Source: Candidatus Regiella endosymbiont of Tuberolachnus salignus (GTDB lineage Bacteria > Pseudomonadota > Gammaproteobacteria > Enterobacterales > Enterobacteriaceae). Taken from it: a stretch of DNA of 64,000 nt. The translations under genes and the position numbers were made by a program. Under the pieces are notes generated by a model. That model made no database searches. It was not told the origin of the DNA and saw nothing but the letters and a program-made list of their open reading frames with translations. The stretch is taken from contig NZ_OZ026542.1 of NCBI RefSeq assembly GCF_964020115.1, forward strand, positions 992,001-1,056,000, written 5' to 3'. The stretch's first letter is position 1, and every line of letters starts with the position of its first letter. Shown piece by piece: positions 14,793 to 24,642 of this stretch.

Positions 14793-15149
14793 ATGGAAGC
14801 AGTGCAACAAAATAAACCATTGGAAAGTGAATTGATCCGCGCTCCAAAATCAAAAGAAGGTATTGTTTCATTGACGCAAAGGAATCCGCATCCTTCCATA
14901 GCTAGTGCTATGGAGTTATCTCTTTCTTATTTAACAGCGAATAATATCAGACCAAGCATGACACTTAGTGAGTATGCAAAGTTTACTGGCATGGAATTAA
15001 GACAAGTTCAAAGTGATGCTGAGCGTAACTACCTCCCATTATTGAAACGCACGATAAACAATCGAAGAGAATTAAAACGTATCAATATGGTAGCTCTTTA
15101 TGCAATCCCTGTTATCGAGTGTTTTGATACCATCGAAAAGCGCGTTTGA
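14793..15149 (+). CDS. Cox-like phage regulatory protein (candidate)
   Basis: 118 aa. The C-terminal half (MTLSEYAKFTGMELRQVQSDAERNYLPLLKRT...) looks like a winged-helix DNA-binding domain of the Cox/excisionase kind. It is divergent from the C-type repressor, the position cox has in P2-like phages, where Cox directs the lytic choice and excision. The ~50-residue N-terminal extension is longer than P2 Cox (91 aa). Assignment rests mainly on position. Confidence 0.5.
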   Translation: MEAVQQNKPLESELIRAPKSKEGIVSLTQRNPHPSIASAMELSLSYLTANNIRPSMTLSEYAKFTGMELRQVQSDAERNYLPLLKRTINNRRELKRINMVALYAIPVIECFDTIEKRV

Positions 15150-15157
15150 GGGAATAT

Positions 15158-15487
15158 ATGACACACCCCACAACCTCCATAAATCGTCATTCCAAAGCAT
15201 ACCGTGGGTTTACCATTACCTACTTGCCGAAAACGGCGACGCAGCCGATGAGCCGTTATCACCTGTGGTTAGATAATCAGTCGTTTGGCAAGGTGGATGC
15301 GTTAGCACAAGCTACCGATTACATCGATCAGTTACATCAGATGAAAAAAATAGCAAGGAGAGAAGATGAGTTATTTCATAGCACTCTTGATATCCATCAC
15401 GATGTTTTTCACGGTGATTATCGCCATCCAGGCGTACCGAAAGAAACACACCAAATTAACCGGTTGGCAACAATTGCTCCTGCATGA
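15158..15487 (+). CDS. Phage early-region protein of unknown function
   Basis: 109 aa (MTHPTTSINRHSKAYRGFTITYLPKTATQPMSRYHLWLDNQSFG...). I chose the ATG at 15158, preceded by GAGGGA, rather than the upstream TTG. It lies 8 bp after the Cox-like gene. Its N-terminal part looks like a small beta-rich domain. A second, overlapping gene starts inside it at 15366. Confidence 0.65.
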   Translation: MTHPTTSINRHSKAYRGFTITYLPKTATQPMSRYHLWLDNQSFGKVDALAQATDYIDQLHQMKKIARREDELFHSTLDIHHDVFHGDYRHPGVPKETHQINRLATIAPA

Positions 15488-15524
15488 AGAAGAAATAAAA
15501 CGTAAAAAGCGTCAGGCGCTTTAA
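15366..15524 (+). CDS. Small single-span membrane protein
   Basis: A 52-aa frame overlapping the previous gene in another register. It starts MSYFIALLISITMFFTVIIA, one strong membrane segment, and ends in a highly charged tail (HEEEIKRKKRQAL). AAGGAG lies just upstream of the ATG. Short proteins of this kind are common in P2-like early regions. It ends 31 bp before IS21 copy C. Confidence 0.6.
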   Translation: MSYFIALLISITMFFTVIIAIQAYRKKHTKLTGWQQLLLHEEEIKRKKRQAL

Positions 15525-15611
15525 AACGTCGCATAAAAGCCGTCTTCTAAATGAATGTCAACGCTACTTTAGATTGACCACTTTTTGCTACTTTAAAATG
15601 TCCAGTTTTTG

Positions 15612-17599
<1,988 letters not shown>

Positions 17600-17688
17600 G
17601 GCTTTGTCACCACAAAGGAAACTGCATTCTGGCTTGAGTGGACAAATTAAATTAGCAATTTACGGTCTTTTATCATTAGCGCTGACAA

Positions 17689-17718
17689 GGTGATATTACG
17701 CCGCCTGCCGAGGGGTAA
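17689..17718 (+). pseudogene. N: Last codons of P2-like major capsid gene N (candidate)
   Basis: Directly after the IS21 end the frame reads GDITPPAEG stop, seven bases before the start of gene M. In P2 the gene before M is N, and an ending of this kind suits a capsid protein. Only about nine codons remain, so identity rests on position. Confidence 0.5.
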
Positions 17719-17724
17719 CAGGCC

Positions 17725-18432
17725 ATGAGCAACCCGGCACGTCGTCATAAACAGTTTGTGGCTGCCCAGCAAGCGATACCATTGCGTGAGATCGCGGCAG
17801 GGCACCCTGCCAGCCCCTACGACTTATTATTATTTCAGTTGCAGCAAGATTTACTGCAGTTAAAAAGCATTGAATCGCTCAGCCGCAAAGCGGAAGTCAA
17901 ACGCACCTTGCTGCCGACCTATTTACCGTGGGTCGCCGGGGTACTGGCCGGCGGCAGCGGCACCCAAGATGCGATCCTGATGCGGATGCTGATTTGGCAA
18001 CTGGATATCGGCGATCTGGCCAGCGCTCTCGATATTGCTGACTACGCCATCCACTATGATTTAGTGCCTCCGGACAGCTTCCAACGTTCCACCGCCTGCT
18101 TAATCGCCGAAGAAGTGGCGGCGGTGGCAGGCCGAACCCTGCTCGAAAAACGCCCGCTGGATACGGCCTCCTTGTTACGGGCGCAACACCTTTTACGTGG
18201 GCAAGACATGCCCGATCAGGTTAACGCCCGACTGCATAAAATGCTCGGTTATGCCTTGCGTCAAGACGGGGACTATCAACAGGCCTGTCTTCATTTAAAA
18301 CAGGCTCTCACCCTAGATCCCCGCAGTGGGGTGAAAACCGATATCAAACAGCTAGAAAAGTGTCTTCAGACAGAAAAATTACCGCAGACGGTACCCCCGA
18401 ACGCCCACGGCGAGGGCGGCACAGGCCAGTGA
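17725..18432 (+). CDS. M: P2-like terminase small/endonuclease subunit gpM
   Basis: gpM is the terminase subunit that cuts cos and works with the large subunit gpP in packaging. The 235-aa protein has the family features MSNPARRHKQFVAAQQAI at the start and LLPTYLPWVAGVLAGGSGTQDAILMRMLIWQLDIGD in the middle, and its length is near that of P2 gpM (247). It is followed by L as in P2, but a palindromic repeat has been added between them. Its packaging partners Q, P and O and the N gene are missing, so it has no local function. Confidence 0.9.
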   Translation: MSNPARRHKQFVAAQQAIPLREIAAGHPASPYDLLLFQLQQDLLQLKSIESLSRKAEVKRTLLPTYLPWVAGVLAGGSGTQDAILMRMLIWQLDIGDLASALDIADYAIHYDLVPPDSFQRSTACLIAEEVAAVAGRTLLEKRPLDTASLLRAQHLLRGQDMPDQVNARLHKMLGYALRQDGDYQQACLHLKQALTLDPRSGVKTDIKQLEKCLQTEKLPQTVPPNAHGEGGTGQ

Positions 18433-18470
18433 TAGGCTATTTTTCTATCAATGAGCCTGTCCACCGCCCC

Positions 18471-18604
18471 TTATCCCCTTCGCCTTTCAAGCTACGGCGG
18501 CGTTGGCAGCTCACTCTTATCCCAGTCATGTACTATCTGTACACTCCTGGGATTCGATTGATTGCCGCCTTGCCGTAACTCGAAACGCATTGGGCATATA
18601 TATT
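18471..18604. repeat. Palindromic repeat, family R1, copy 2 (variant centre)
   Basis: Between phage genes M and L. The ends match the family: cccCTTCGCCTTTCAAG at one side and GCCGTAACTCGAAACGCATTGGG at the other, as in copy 3. The centre differs (CAGTCATGTACTATCTGTACACTCCTGGGA) but keeps the same spacing and a small inner dyad around GTAC. It interrupts an otherwise tight late operon. Confidence 0.7.
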
Positions 18605-18617
18605 GAGAGAACGGACG

Positions 18618-19097
18618 ATGGTTAGCATTGCAATCAATCCCATCACGGATGAAGCGGCGCGCAACAAACCGCAGCACATCAAAAATAACGGCTTCTGGCC
18701 GGATCTCGATCTACAGCATTACCGGGATACCATGCGCCAAGACGGCACGCTGACCCCCGCACGTTTGCGGGAAGCCGCCCAATTTGCTCTCAATGAAACG
18801 CATCATCGGCTCGCCCAATGGCAAAAAAAACAACAACAGGCGGGCTATACCGCCCTGGTTGAGGTTCCCGGCGAGCAGGTGGACGATGAAAACGCCCGCC
18901 TTCACCTTTACCGCCGCGCCGTCTATTGCCTGATACAGGCCACGGTAACAGAACGATTTCGCAGTTTTGACGCCACCGCAACAGGCGATAAACGCGCCGA
19001 TGCGCTCGAAACCCGCATTGAACACCTTCGCCGCGATGCCGCCTGGGCAATACGTGATCTGCAAGGGCTTCCCCGCGCCACCATTGCATTGATTTAA
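18618..19097 (+). CDS. L: P2-like head completion/stabilisation protein gpL
   Basis: gpL closes the filled capsid of P2-like phages. The 159-aa protein (MVSIAINPITDEAARNKPQHIKNNGFWPDLDLQHYRDTMRQDGTL...) has the family's central arginine-rich and C-terminal IEHLRRDAAWAIRDLQG segments. The ATG at 18618 follows GAGAGAACGG; an upstream TTG at 18603 is less likely. It sits in the P2 position between M and X. Confidence 0.9.
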   Translation: MVSIAINPITDEAARNKPQHIKNNGFWPDLDLQHYRDTMRQDGTLTPARLREAAQFALNETHHRLAQWQKKQQQAGYTALVEVPGEQVDDENARLHLYRRAVYCLIQATVTERFRSFDATATGDKRADALETRIEHLRRDAAWAIRDLQGLPRATIALI

Positions 19098-19133
19098 CTT
19101 TGTAAACAACAGCACGAGAAGGGCTCACCGTGA

Positions 19134-19337
19134 ATGAAAATTTTTGCCCAACAAAACGACACCGTAGACGCCCTGTGCTGGCGTTATACCCGGCGTACCG
19201 ACGGCATCACCGAACAGGTCTTCGCCCTCAACCCGGGTCTTGCGGACATCGGCGTGATCTTACCGCACGGCACCGCAGTAGAGATGCCTTCGGCGCCCCC
19301 TGCTCCGCTCAAACAAGGACTACAACTGTGGGATTAA
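19134..19337 (+). CDS. X: P2-like tail protein gpX
   Basis: 67 aa, exactly the size of P2 gpX, with a LysM-like fold pattern: QNDTVDALCWRYTRRTDGITEQVFALNPGLADIG and then LPHGTAVEMP. gpX is a small tail component needed for tail completion. It is followed closely by the holin. Confidence 0.9.
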   Translation: MKIFAQQNDTVDALCWRYTRRTDGITEQVFALNPGLADIGVILPHGTAVEMPSAPPAPLKQGLQLWD

Positions 19338-19343
19338 CACACA

Positions 19344-19589
19344 ATGGACAGACACACCGCCTGGCTTTCGTATTTATCCGCCTGGCTACTCACCTGTTTG
19401 GGTGCCTGGACGTTACAGGACTGGGCGACCCTGATTGGTCTGGCGTTAGGCATCGGCACCTACCTCAATAACCGCTACTACAAAAGGCGCGAAGATCAAC
19501 GCCAACAGGAAATGCACGACCTCCAGCGCCAACACCTGACCGAACATGCCCATCAAGCTCACGGGGATCAGCATGCGCCACCTCAGTAA
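19344..19589 (+). CDS. Phage holin
   Basis: 81 aa with two hydrophobic segments (about residues 6-25, LSYLSAWLLTCLGAWTL, and 27-45, ATLIGLALGIGTYL) and a charged, histidine-rich C-terminus (RREDQRQQEMHDLQRQH...). Holins open the inner membrane to start lysis. It occupies the position of P2 gene Y between X and the endolysin and overlaps the endolysin start by 17 bp. Confidence 0.85.
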   Translation: MDRHTAWLSYLSAWLLTCLGAWTLQDWATLIGLALGIGTYLNNRYYKRREDQRQQEMHDLQRQHLTEHAHQAHGDQHAPPQ

Positions 19590-20091
19590 AAAAGTCTATG
19601 CGTTGATCGCTGCCGGTGCCAGTACTGCGATCCTGCTCGCACAATTCTTGCAAGAAAAAGAAGGCAACCGGCTGCAAGCCTATCAAGACAGTGCAAATAT
19701 TTGGACAATCTGCCGCGGGGCGACACGGGTGGAGGGTCAGCCGGTCACGCCGGGGATGCAACTCAGTCGCGAAAAATGCGAGCAAATTAACCAATTTGAA
19801 GTGGACAAAGCGATTGCCTGGGTCGAACAGCATATCAAGGTGCCCTTAACCGACGTGCAGAAAGCCGGGATTGCTTCGTTTTGCCCCTATAACCTCGGCG
19901 CGAGTAAATGCACGGCGTCCACTTTCTATCGCAAACTCAATGCCGGTGACTATCAAGGCGCCTGTGCAGAAATTAAACGCTGGATTTTTGATGGCGGCAA
20001 AGATTGTCGCCTCCGTGCCCATAACTGCGCCGGTCAAGTGATAAGACGTGCGCAGGAAAGTGAGCTGACCTGTTGGGGGAGCGATGTTTAA
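19573..20091 (+). CDS. Phage endolysin, glycoside hydrolase 24 (SAR type)
   Basis: A T4-type/P21-like muramidase of 172 aa that cuts peptidoglycan at lysis. The catalytic pattern Glu-8aa-Asp-5aa-Thr is visible in KEGNRLQAYQDSANIWTICRGAT. The N-terminus has a weakly hydrophobic alanine-rich segment (YALIAAGASTAILLAQFL) typical of a signal-arrest-release anchor, which would hold it in the inner membrane until the holin acts. I chose the ATG at 19573 because it leaves this anchor at the N-terminus; ATG 19546 is an alternative. It overlaps Rz by 8 bp. Confidence 0.9.
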   Translation: MRHLSKKVYALIAAGASTAILLAQFLQEKEGNRLQAYQDSANIWTICRGATRVEGQPVTPGMQLSREKCEQINQFEVDKAIAWVEQHIKVPLTDVQKAGIASFCPYNLGASKCTASTFYRKLNAGDYQGACAEIKRWIFDGGKDCRLRAHNCAGQVIRRAQESELTCWGSDV

Positions 20092-20545
20092 CCGAGGTTG
20101 TTTTATTCTGATGAGCCTCATTCTGCTGATGAGTCTGGCTGCGGGGTATTATCACTTTGAGTTAGCAAAAAAAGAAAATATCATCAAAAGAATAACGGAT
20201 GAGCGTAACAACGCACTGATCATCATGGAAGGAATAAAAAAGCAGCACCAACAGCTCACCGCACTTGATAACCAACACACCCAGGAATTAACCCATGCCA
20301 AAACGCAGCTGGCAGCGCTTGAACGTGATGTTAATGATAAGCAGCGTAGGGTGCAGCTCAATGCCACCTGTCCCCTGTCCCCGGCCACTGCCCCCACCGG
20401 CCTGGATGATGGCACCCGCGCCCGACTTAACGACACCGCTATCAAACATTATTTCCATCTCCGAGAGCGTATCGACACCGCGACGCAGCAAATAGCCGGA
20501 TTACAAGACTATATCCGCCAAGTCTGTCTTAAGGCAGAAGGATAA
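20084..20545 (+). CDS. Spanin inner-membrane subunit Rz
   Basis: 153 aa with one N-terminal membrane segment (CFILMSLILLMSLAAGYYHF) and a long periplasmic helix rich in Lys, Glu and Gln (EGIKKQHQQLTALDNQHTQELTHAKTQLAALERDV). It has the Rz-like C-terminal part ARLNDTAIKHYFHLRERI...LQDYI. i-Spanins connect inner and outer membranes and fuse them in the last lysis step. The partner Rz1 is encoded within this gene in the +1 register. Confidence 0.9.
   Translation: MFNRGCFILMSLILLMSLAAGYYHFELAKKENIIKRITDERNNALIIMEGIKKQHQQLTALDNQHTQELTHAKTQLAALERDVNDKQRRVQLNATCPLSPATAPTGLDDGTRARLNDTAIKHYFHLRERIDTATQQIAGLQDYIRQVCLKAEG
20295..20495 (+). CDS. Embedded spanin lipoprotein Rz1
   Basis: A 66-aa frame wholly inside Rz. 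It starts MPKRSWQRLNVMLMISSVGC, a short signal peptide that ends in a lipobox (SVGC), then SSMPPVPCPRPLPPP, the proline-rich mature region typical of Rz1 o-spanins. After lipid attachment to Cys20 it would sit in the outer membrane facing Rz. Nested Rz/Rz1 genes are standard for lambda and P2 (LysB/LysC). Confidence 0.85.
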   Translation: MPKRSWQRLNVMLMISSVGCSSMPPVPCPRPLPPPAWMMAPAPDLTTPLSNIISISESVSTPRRSK

Positions 20546-20550
20546 CCTGC

Positions 20551-21009
20551 ATGTTAAAACCCGATTCACTGCGCCAAGCCCTCACAGACGCCGTCCCTTA
20601 TCTCAAACAAAATCCCGATAGCCTGCATATTTTTATTGACCGGGGGGCTATCGTCTCCACGCTGGCCGCCTCTTTGTCCTTTGAATATCAATACACACTC
20701 AATCTGATCATCACCGATTACAGTGGCGACGCCGATACCCTCTTTGTGCCGATTTTACACTGGTTACGTCGCCATCAGCCGGACAGTATGGCCCATCATG
20801 ATAAACGGGCTGAGGGCTTCACTTTTGAAGCCGATCATATCAATCACAGCCTGCGTGATATCAGTATCAATCTCAAACTGACCGAACGGGTGATCGTCAA
20901 AGAACAACAGGGGATGTTACAGGTCACCCACAGGGATGAACCGCCGGATCCGGATACCACTGATCTTCACTATGAACTCTTTATCAAAAAAGAAAAAGTG
21001 ATGCCATGA
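20551..21009 (+). CDS. R: P2-like tail completion protein gpR
   Basis: 152 aa (MLKPDSLRQALTDAVPYLKQNPDSLHIFIDRGAIVST...), similar to P2 gpR (155 aa) in length and in the pattern SLSFEYQYTLNLIITDYSGD...ILHWLRRHQPD. gpR and gpS complete the tail and join it to the head. It overlaps S by 4 bp (ATGA). Confidence 0.92.
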   Translation: MLKPDSLRQALTDAVPYLKQNPDSLHIFIDRGAIVSTLAASLSFEYQYTLNLIITDYSGDADTLFVPILHWLRRHQPDSMAHHDKRAEGFTFEADHINHSLRDISINLKLTERVIVKEQQGMLQVTHRDEPPDPDTTDLHYELFIKKEKVMP

Positions 21010-21461
21010 CAACGCTAAAGCCCAGTGATCCACTGAGCCACGCGCTCGCCCACCTGCTGAAACAATTATCTCCGGCACGCCGAAAAGCCTTCACCCGCCA
21101 GATAGCCAAACAATTACGGCAGCGGCAAAAGCAGCGTATCCAAGCACAACAGGCGCCCGATGGCACCCCGTTTGCGCCGCGCAAGCAAAAACGCCGTGAT
21201 AAACACGGACGCATTAAACGCAAGATGTTTACCCAATTACGCACCGCTCGCTTTTTAAAGCATAACAATAGCTTCGGTGAAACCACGTTAAGTTTTGCGC
21301 GTCCTGTCACACCCGTAGCACGGGTGCATCATTATGGCCTGCGGGATAAAGTCGCGCGTAACGGCGTCACCGTACGTTATGAACGCCGTCCGCTACTGGG
21401 GTTGACTGATAAGGATATTGAAAGAATTACTGATCTGGCGTTGGTGTATTTGGCGGGGTAG
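21006..21461 (+). CDS. S: P2-like tail completion protein gpS
   Basis: 151 aa, the size of P2 gpS (150), with the family's RQRIQAQQAPDGTPFAPRKQK stretch and the C-terminal LLGLTDKDIERITDLALVYLAG. It acts with gpR at the head-tail connector. A toxin-antitoxin pair lies between this gene and V, where P2 has no such genes. Confidence 0.92.
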   Translation: MTTLKPSDPLSHALAHLLKQLSPARRKAFTRQIAKQLRQRQKQRIQAQQAPDGTPFAPRKQKRRDKHGRIKRKMFTQLRTARFLKHNNSFGETTLSFARPVTPVARVHHYGLRDKVARNGVTVRYERRPLLGLTDKDIERITDLALVYLAG

Positions 21462-21514
21462 GGGGTGTTATTACAGTTACAGCACAAAAAACCAAATTTT
21501 ACAAATAACCTTTG

Positions 21515-21527
21515 AGTTATTATAACT
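21515..21527. promoter_or_regulatory. Dyad operator upstream of the toxin-antitoxin pair (candidate)
   Basis: AGTTAT-T-ATAACT is a perfect inverted repeat, followed by a further GAGTTATCATTGGCTATCAT. It is 38 bp before the toxin ATG. HigA/RelB-type antitoxins commonly bind such dyads to repress their own operon. The binding role is inferred. Confidence 0.5.
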
Positions 21528-21564
21528 TATGAGTTATCATTGGCTATCATTAAGGGAGCAATGA

Positions 21565-21885
21565 ATGTTTGAGCTAATCTTTCATCCTGAAGCTGAAAAT
21601 GAACTCTACACACTGGAAGACACTATGCAGGCCAAAGTACTTTCAGCGCTGGATAAGTTAGAAGCTAAAGGTAATAAATTACGTTATCCACACACTGATA
21701 TTATCCAAGATGGGCTTTTTGAACTACGTGCGGGAAAAAAACATATTACCAGAACTTTTTTTGCATTCACTAAAGATAGAAAAATCTATATTTTGCGAAC
21801 CTTTATTAAGAAAACCCAAAAGACACCAACAGCGGAAATTAAATTGGCTTTAAAGAGACTTGAGGAGTTAATCAATGACAATTAA
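21565..21885 (+). CDS. HigB/RelE-type toxin (Gp49-like)
   Basis: 106 aa with the RelE-superfamily order: FELIFHPEAENELYTLEDTMQAKVLSALDKLEAKGNKLRYPHTDII, GLFELRAGKKHITRTFFAF, KDRKIYILRTFIKKTQKTP. This family cuts mRNA on the ribosome. It is preceded by AAGGGAGC and overlaps an XRE antitoxin by 11 bp in the toxin-first order of higBA loci. It lies as cargo between late phage genes S and V and would be expressed independently of the lytic genes. Its target is not known from sequence. Confidence 0.85.
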   Translation: MFELIFHPEAENELYTLEDTMQAKVLSALDKLEAKGNKLRYPHTDIIQDGLFELRAGKKHITRTFFAFTKDRKIYILRTFIKKTQKTPTAEIKLALKRLEELINDN

Positions 21886-22159
21886 AGGTGTTCCGTATTC
21901 AAAAATCAAGGCAAAAGCCCTGCAAAATTCAGCGGTACAAGCCGCGTATTTGGCAGAAAAAAAGCAAGAAGAATTACAAGAGCTACTTCTTAATATGCGT
22001 AAGCTGGCTGGTTTAAACAGCACCCAAGTTGCTGAACGGATGGGGATCACTCAACCGGCAGTAAGTAAACTTGAGAAAAATGCAGCTAAAGCCAGTATTT
22101 TCACTTTAGAACGTTACGCTATTGCATGTGGTATGAGTCTGAAGATTAGCCTGGTCTGA
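21875..22159 (+). CDS. HigA-type XRE antitoxin
   Basis: 94 aa with a clear helix-turn-helix (RKLAGLNSTQVAERMGITQPAVSKLEKNAAKAS, about residues 44-76), as in HigA antitoxins. Its N-terminal helix (SKIKAKALQNSAVQAAYLAEKKQEELQELLL) is typical for neutralisers of Gp49-type toxins. It overlaps the toxin gene and should both bind the toxin and repress the operon. Confidence 0.87.
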   Translation: MTIKGVPYSKIKAKALQNSAVQAAYLAEKKQEELQELLLNMRKLAGLNSTQVAERMGITQPAVSKLEKNAAKASIFTLERYAIACGMSLKISLV

Positions 22160-22262
22160 TGATATTACCCCTACATTAACGGTAGAAGTTTTTAAAAAAT
22201 TTGTATAAGAAGAATCCAGAGGCAGTATTTTTCTCTGGATTTTTTCCCATTCTGATCTTGAT

Positions 22263-22280
22263 TGTCCCACTCCCCACACA
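22263..22280 (+). promoter_or_regulatory. P2-type late promoter PV, Ogr binding site
   Basis: TGT-N12-ACA (TGTCCCACTCCCCACACA), the dyad recognised by Ogr/Delta activators, about 47 bp before the gene V ATG. An almost identical site lies before FI at 27064, and both are followed by GGCACACT. In P2 the promoters PV and PF are at just these places. Confidence 0.8.
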
Positions 22281-22326
22281 ACGCTGTTCACATGCTCCCG
22301 CGCCCGATAGGCGGCACACTGAGGGC

Positions 22327-22920
22327 ATGAAAACTTTCGATAATGCAGACTATCAACGCCGCCTGGCAAATGTGATCCGCATTGGCACGGTATCGGCAGT
22401 CGATACGACGCAAGGCCGGTGCCGGGTAAAAACAGGCGAGTTAGAAACCGATTGGCTACACTGGCTGACCTCACGTGCGGGTCACATCAAAATGTGGTCA
22501 GCGCCCTCAATTGGTGAGCAAGTGCTGATCCTCAGTATCAGTGGTGAATTGACCACAGCGTTTGTATTACCGGCGATTTTTTCCGATGCCAATCCGGCAC
22601 CGTCGGCCTCAGAAGCAGCGATCCTGCTCTGCTTCTCCGACGGGGCGCAATGTCATTATGAGCCTAAAACGGGTCACTTAGCGGTCACTGGCATCAAAAC
22701 GGCAACGATAACCGCCACCACGGCGATCACGCTGGACAGCCCGGTAGTCACCTGCACCCAACAGCTTATCACCGATTCCCTGCAGGTTAACCGGGGTGGC
22801 ACCCTCCGCGGCGACCTCACCCACGGGGGCGGCAATTTGATCTCTAACGGTATCACTTTGCACCGCCATCAGCACCCTGGGGTGAAAGGGGGCGGCGATC
22901 AGACGGGAGCCCCCACATGA
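22327..22920 (+). CDS. V: P2-like baseplate spike protein gpV
   Basis: gpV is the central tail spike that pierces the outer membrane. The 197-aa protein has an OB-like N-terminal domain (VIRIGTVSAVDTTQGRCRVKTGELETDWL...GEQVLILSISGE), a beta-helix region (TATITATTAITLDSPVVTCTQ) and the C-terminal tip with an HxH motif (LHRHQHPG) that binds iron in P2 gpV. I chose the ATG at 22327 (GAGGGC upstream). It overlaps W by 4 bp. Confidence 0.93.
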   Translation: MKTFDNADYQRRLANVIRIGTVSAVDTTQGRCRVKTGELETDWLHWLTSRAGHIKMWSAPSIGEQVLILSISGELTTAFVLPAIFSDANPAPSASEAAILLCFSDGAQCHYEPKTGHLAVTGIKTATITATTAITLDSPVVTCTQQLITDSLQVNRGGTLRGDLTHGGGNLISNGITLHRHQHPGVKGGGDQTGAPT

Positions 22921-23264
22921 CTTATCTCGGCATGCACCGCCACAGTGGCAACACGATCAGCGACAGGGCACATCTTCGTCAATCGATCAACGACATTTTA
23001 ATCACCCCGCTAGGCTCCCGTGTGATGCGCCGGGATTACGGATCGCTGCTCTCTCGCCTGATCGACAGCCCGCAAAGTCCCACACTACAGCTTAAAATGA
23101 AGGCGGCGATTTACAGTGCCCTATTACGCTGGGAAAACCGCATCACGTTAAACGCCATTACCCTTACCTCGGCTATCAACGGCAACATGCAAATCGACCT
23201 CAGCGGTCATCAACGCGATAGCGGCGTGCCTTTTACGCTCTCATTGCCGATAGGAGGACAATAA
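22917..23264 (+). CDS. W: P2-like baseplate assembly protein gpW
   Basis: 115 aa, the size of P2 gpW, a T4 gp25-like baseplate wedge protein: LRQSINDILITPLGSRVMRRDYGSLLSRLIDSP is the conserved core. It overlaps V and J by single codons, so V-W-J-I are translationally coupled. Confidence 0.93.
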   Translation: MTYLGMHRHSGNTISDRAHLRQSINDILITPLGSRVMRRDYGSLLSRLIDSPQSPTLQLKMKAAIYSALLRWENRITLNAITLTSAINGNMQIDLSGHQRDSGVPFTLSLPIGGQ

Positions 23265-24041
23265 TGCCCAGCCTGGATTTAAGCTTACTGCCGGCACCGC
23301 AGGTCGTGGAGCCACTCGATTTTGAAACGCTGTTCAAGCAGCGTAAAGAAAAGTTTATTGCTCTATCTCCCCTGCAGCAGCAGGCAGCGCTCAGCCAAAC
23401 GCTCAACTATGAATCCGAGCCTATCACCAAACTGCTGCAAGAAAGCACGTACCGTGAATTAGTGTTACGTCAACGGATTAACGACGCGGCGCAATAGCGA
23501 TTTTCGCCTCCGTATTCAACAGGCTTTTGAAGGCTTCAGCGTAGCCGGTTGCAGCGGTGCTTACGAATTTCATGCCCGCAGTGCGGATGGTCGAGTAGCC
23601 GATGCCTCAGCAATCAGCCCCTCACCCGCTTGCGTCACCCTCACGGTCTTATCGCGAGAAAATAACGGTGCGGCGTCCGCAGACCTGTTAGCCCGGGTTA
23701 ACGCCGCACTCAATGATGAAAATATCCGCCCGGTGGCAGATCGCCTGACCGTCCAATCGGCCACCATTATCGATTACCGCATTAACGCCACATTGACCCT
23801 TTACCCTACCCCCGAAGCCGAACCGATCCGCGCGGCGGCTGAAAATCGACTCAAGGCTTACGTCAACGCCCAACGGCGTTTAGGGCGTGATATCCGCTTG
23901 TCGGCGATTTATGGGGCGCTGCATGTTGAGGGGGTACAGCGGGTAGTTCTGGCGGCACCCTTGCATGATGTGATCTTGGATAAAACACAAGCCGCCTATT
24001 GCCGCAGTTATCGCTTAACCCTAGGCGGTTGTGATGAATAA
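23264..24041 (+). pseudogene. J: P2-like baseplate assembly protein gpJ, internal deletion and frameshift
   Basis: The first frame (23264-23497) gives MPSLDLSLLPAPQVVEPLDFETLF...LRQRINDAAQ and then stops. In another register the sequence resumes with DFRLRIQQAFEGFSVAG...[10 protein letters not shown], the normal end of gpJ. Compared with P2 gpJ (302 aa) about 45 residues between the two parts are missing. A deletion near 23497 thus removed a segment and changed the frame. The baseplate wedge cannot be complete, so the prophage tail is defective. Confidence 0.9.
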
Positions 24042-24642
24042 CAGCTTACTGCCGCCGGGCTCCTCGGCAGTAGAAATCGCGGCGGCGCAAGCCTGTGCGG
24101 GCTTGAGTGATATGACGGTTCCCCTGCGCCCCTTGTGGGATGCAGACCGCTGCCCTGTCGCCTTACTGCCTTACTTGGCCTGGGCGTGGTCAGTGGATCG
24201 CTGGGATGAAAGCTGGTCAGAGGCGACCAAACGGGCGGTGGTTAAGGCGGCCTTTTATGTGCATAAACACAAAGGCACGATTGCGGCGCTGCGTCGCGTG
24301 GTGGAGCCGCTGGGTTACCTGATCCGTGTTATCGAGTGGTGGCAAAATAATGACCCGCCTGGGACATTTCGGCTGGATATCGGTGTACTTGACACCGGCA
24401 TCACCGAAGCCATGTATGTTGAGCTGGAACGCCTGATTGATCAGGCCAAACCGCGTAGCCGCCACCTGATTGGCCTCTCCATCCAGCTGGCTACACAGGG
24501 CGCCGCCTATGTGGGTGCCGCCTGCTATGAGGGGGATGAACTCACGGTGTATCCCTACCTCCCCGACCGCCTTACCGTGACCGGTACCACGTATCGCGGC
24601 GGCGCTGTCCATTTAATTGACCATCTGAGTATCACTTCATGA
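24034..24642 (+). CDS. I: P2-like tail protein gpI
   Basis: 202 aa with the family core [50 protein letters not shown] and [18 protein letters not shown], similar to P2 gpI (176 aa) with a somewhat longer C-terminus. gpI is a baseplate wedge component next to the tail fibres. It overlaps the end of J and precedes H by a 4-bp overlap. Confidence 0.92.
   Translation: MNNSLLPPGSSAVEIAAAQACAGLSDMTVPLRPLWDADRCPVALLPYLAWAWSVDRWDESWSEATKRAVVKAAFYVHKHKGTIAALRRVVEPLGYLIRVIEWWQNNDPPGTFRLDIGVLDTGITEAMYVELERLIDQAKPRSRHLIGLSIQLATQGAAYVGAACYEGDELTVYPYLPDRLTVTGTTYRGGAVHLIDHLSITS

Noticed and set aside
18360..18578. 72-aa open frame between M and L
   Set aside because: It spans the palindromic repeat and the end of M in another register. 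No phage protein pattern is visible.
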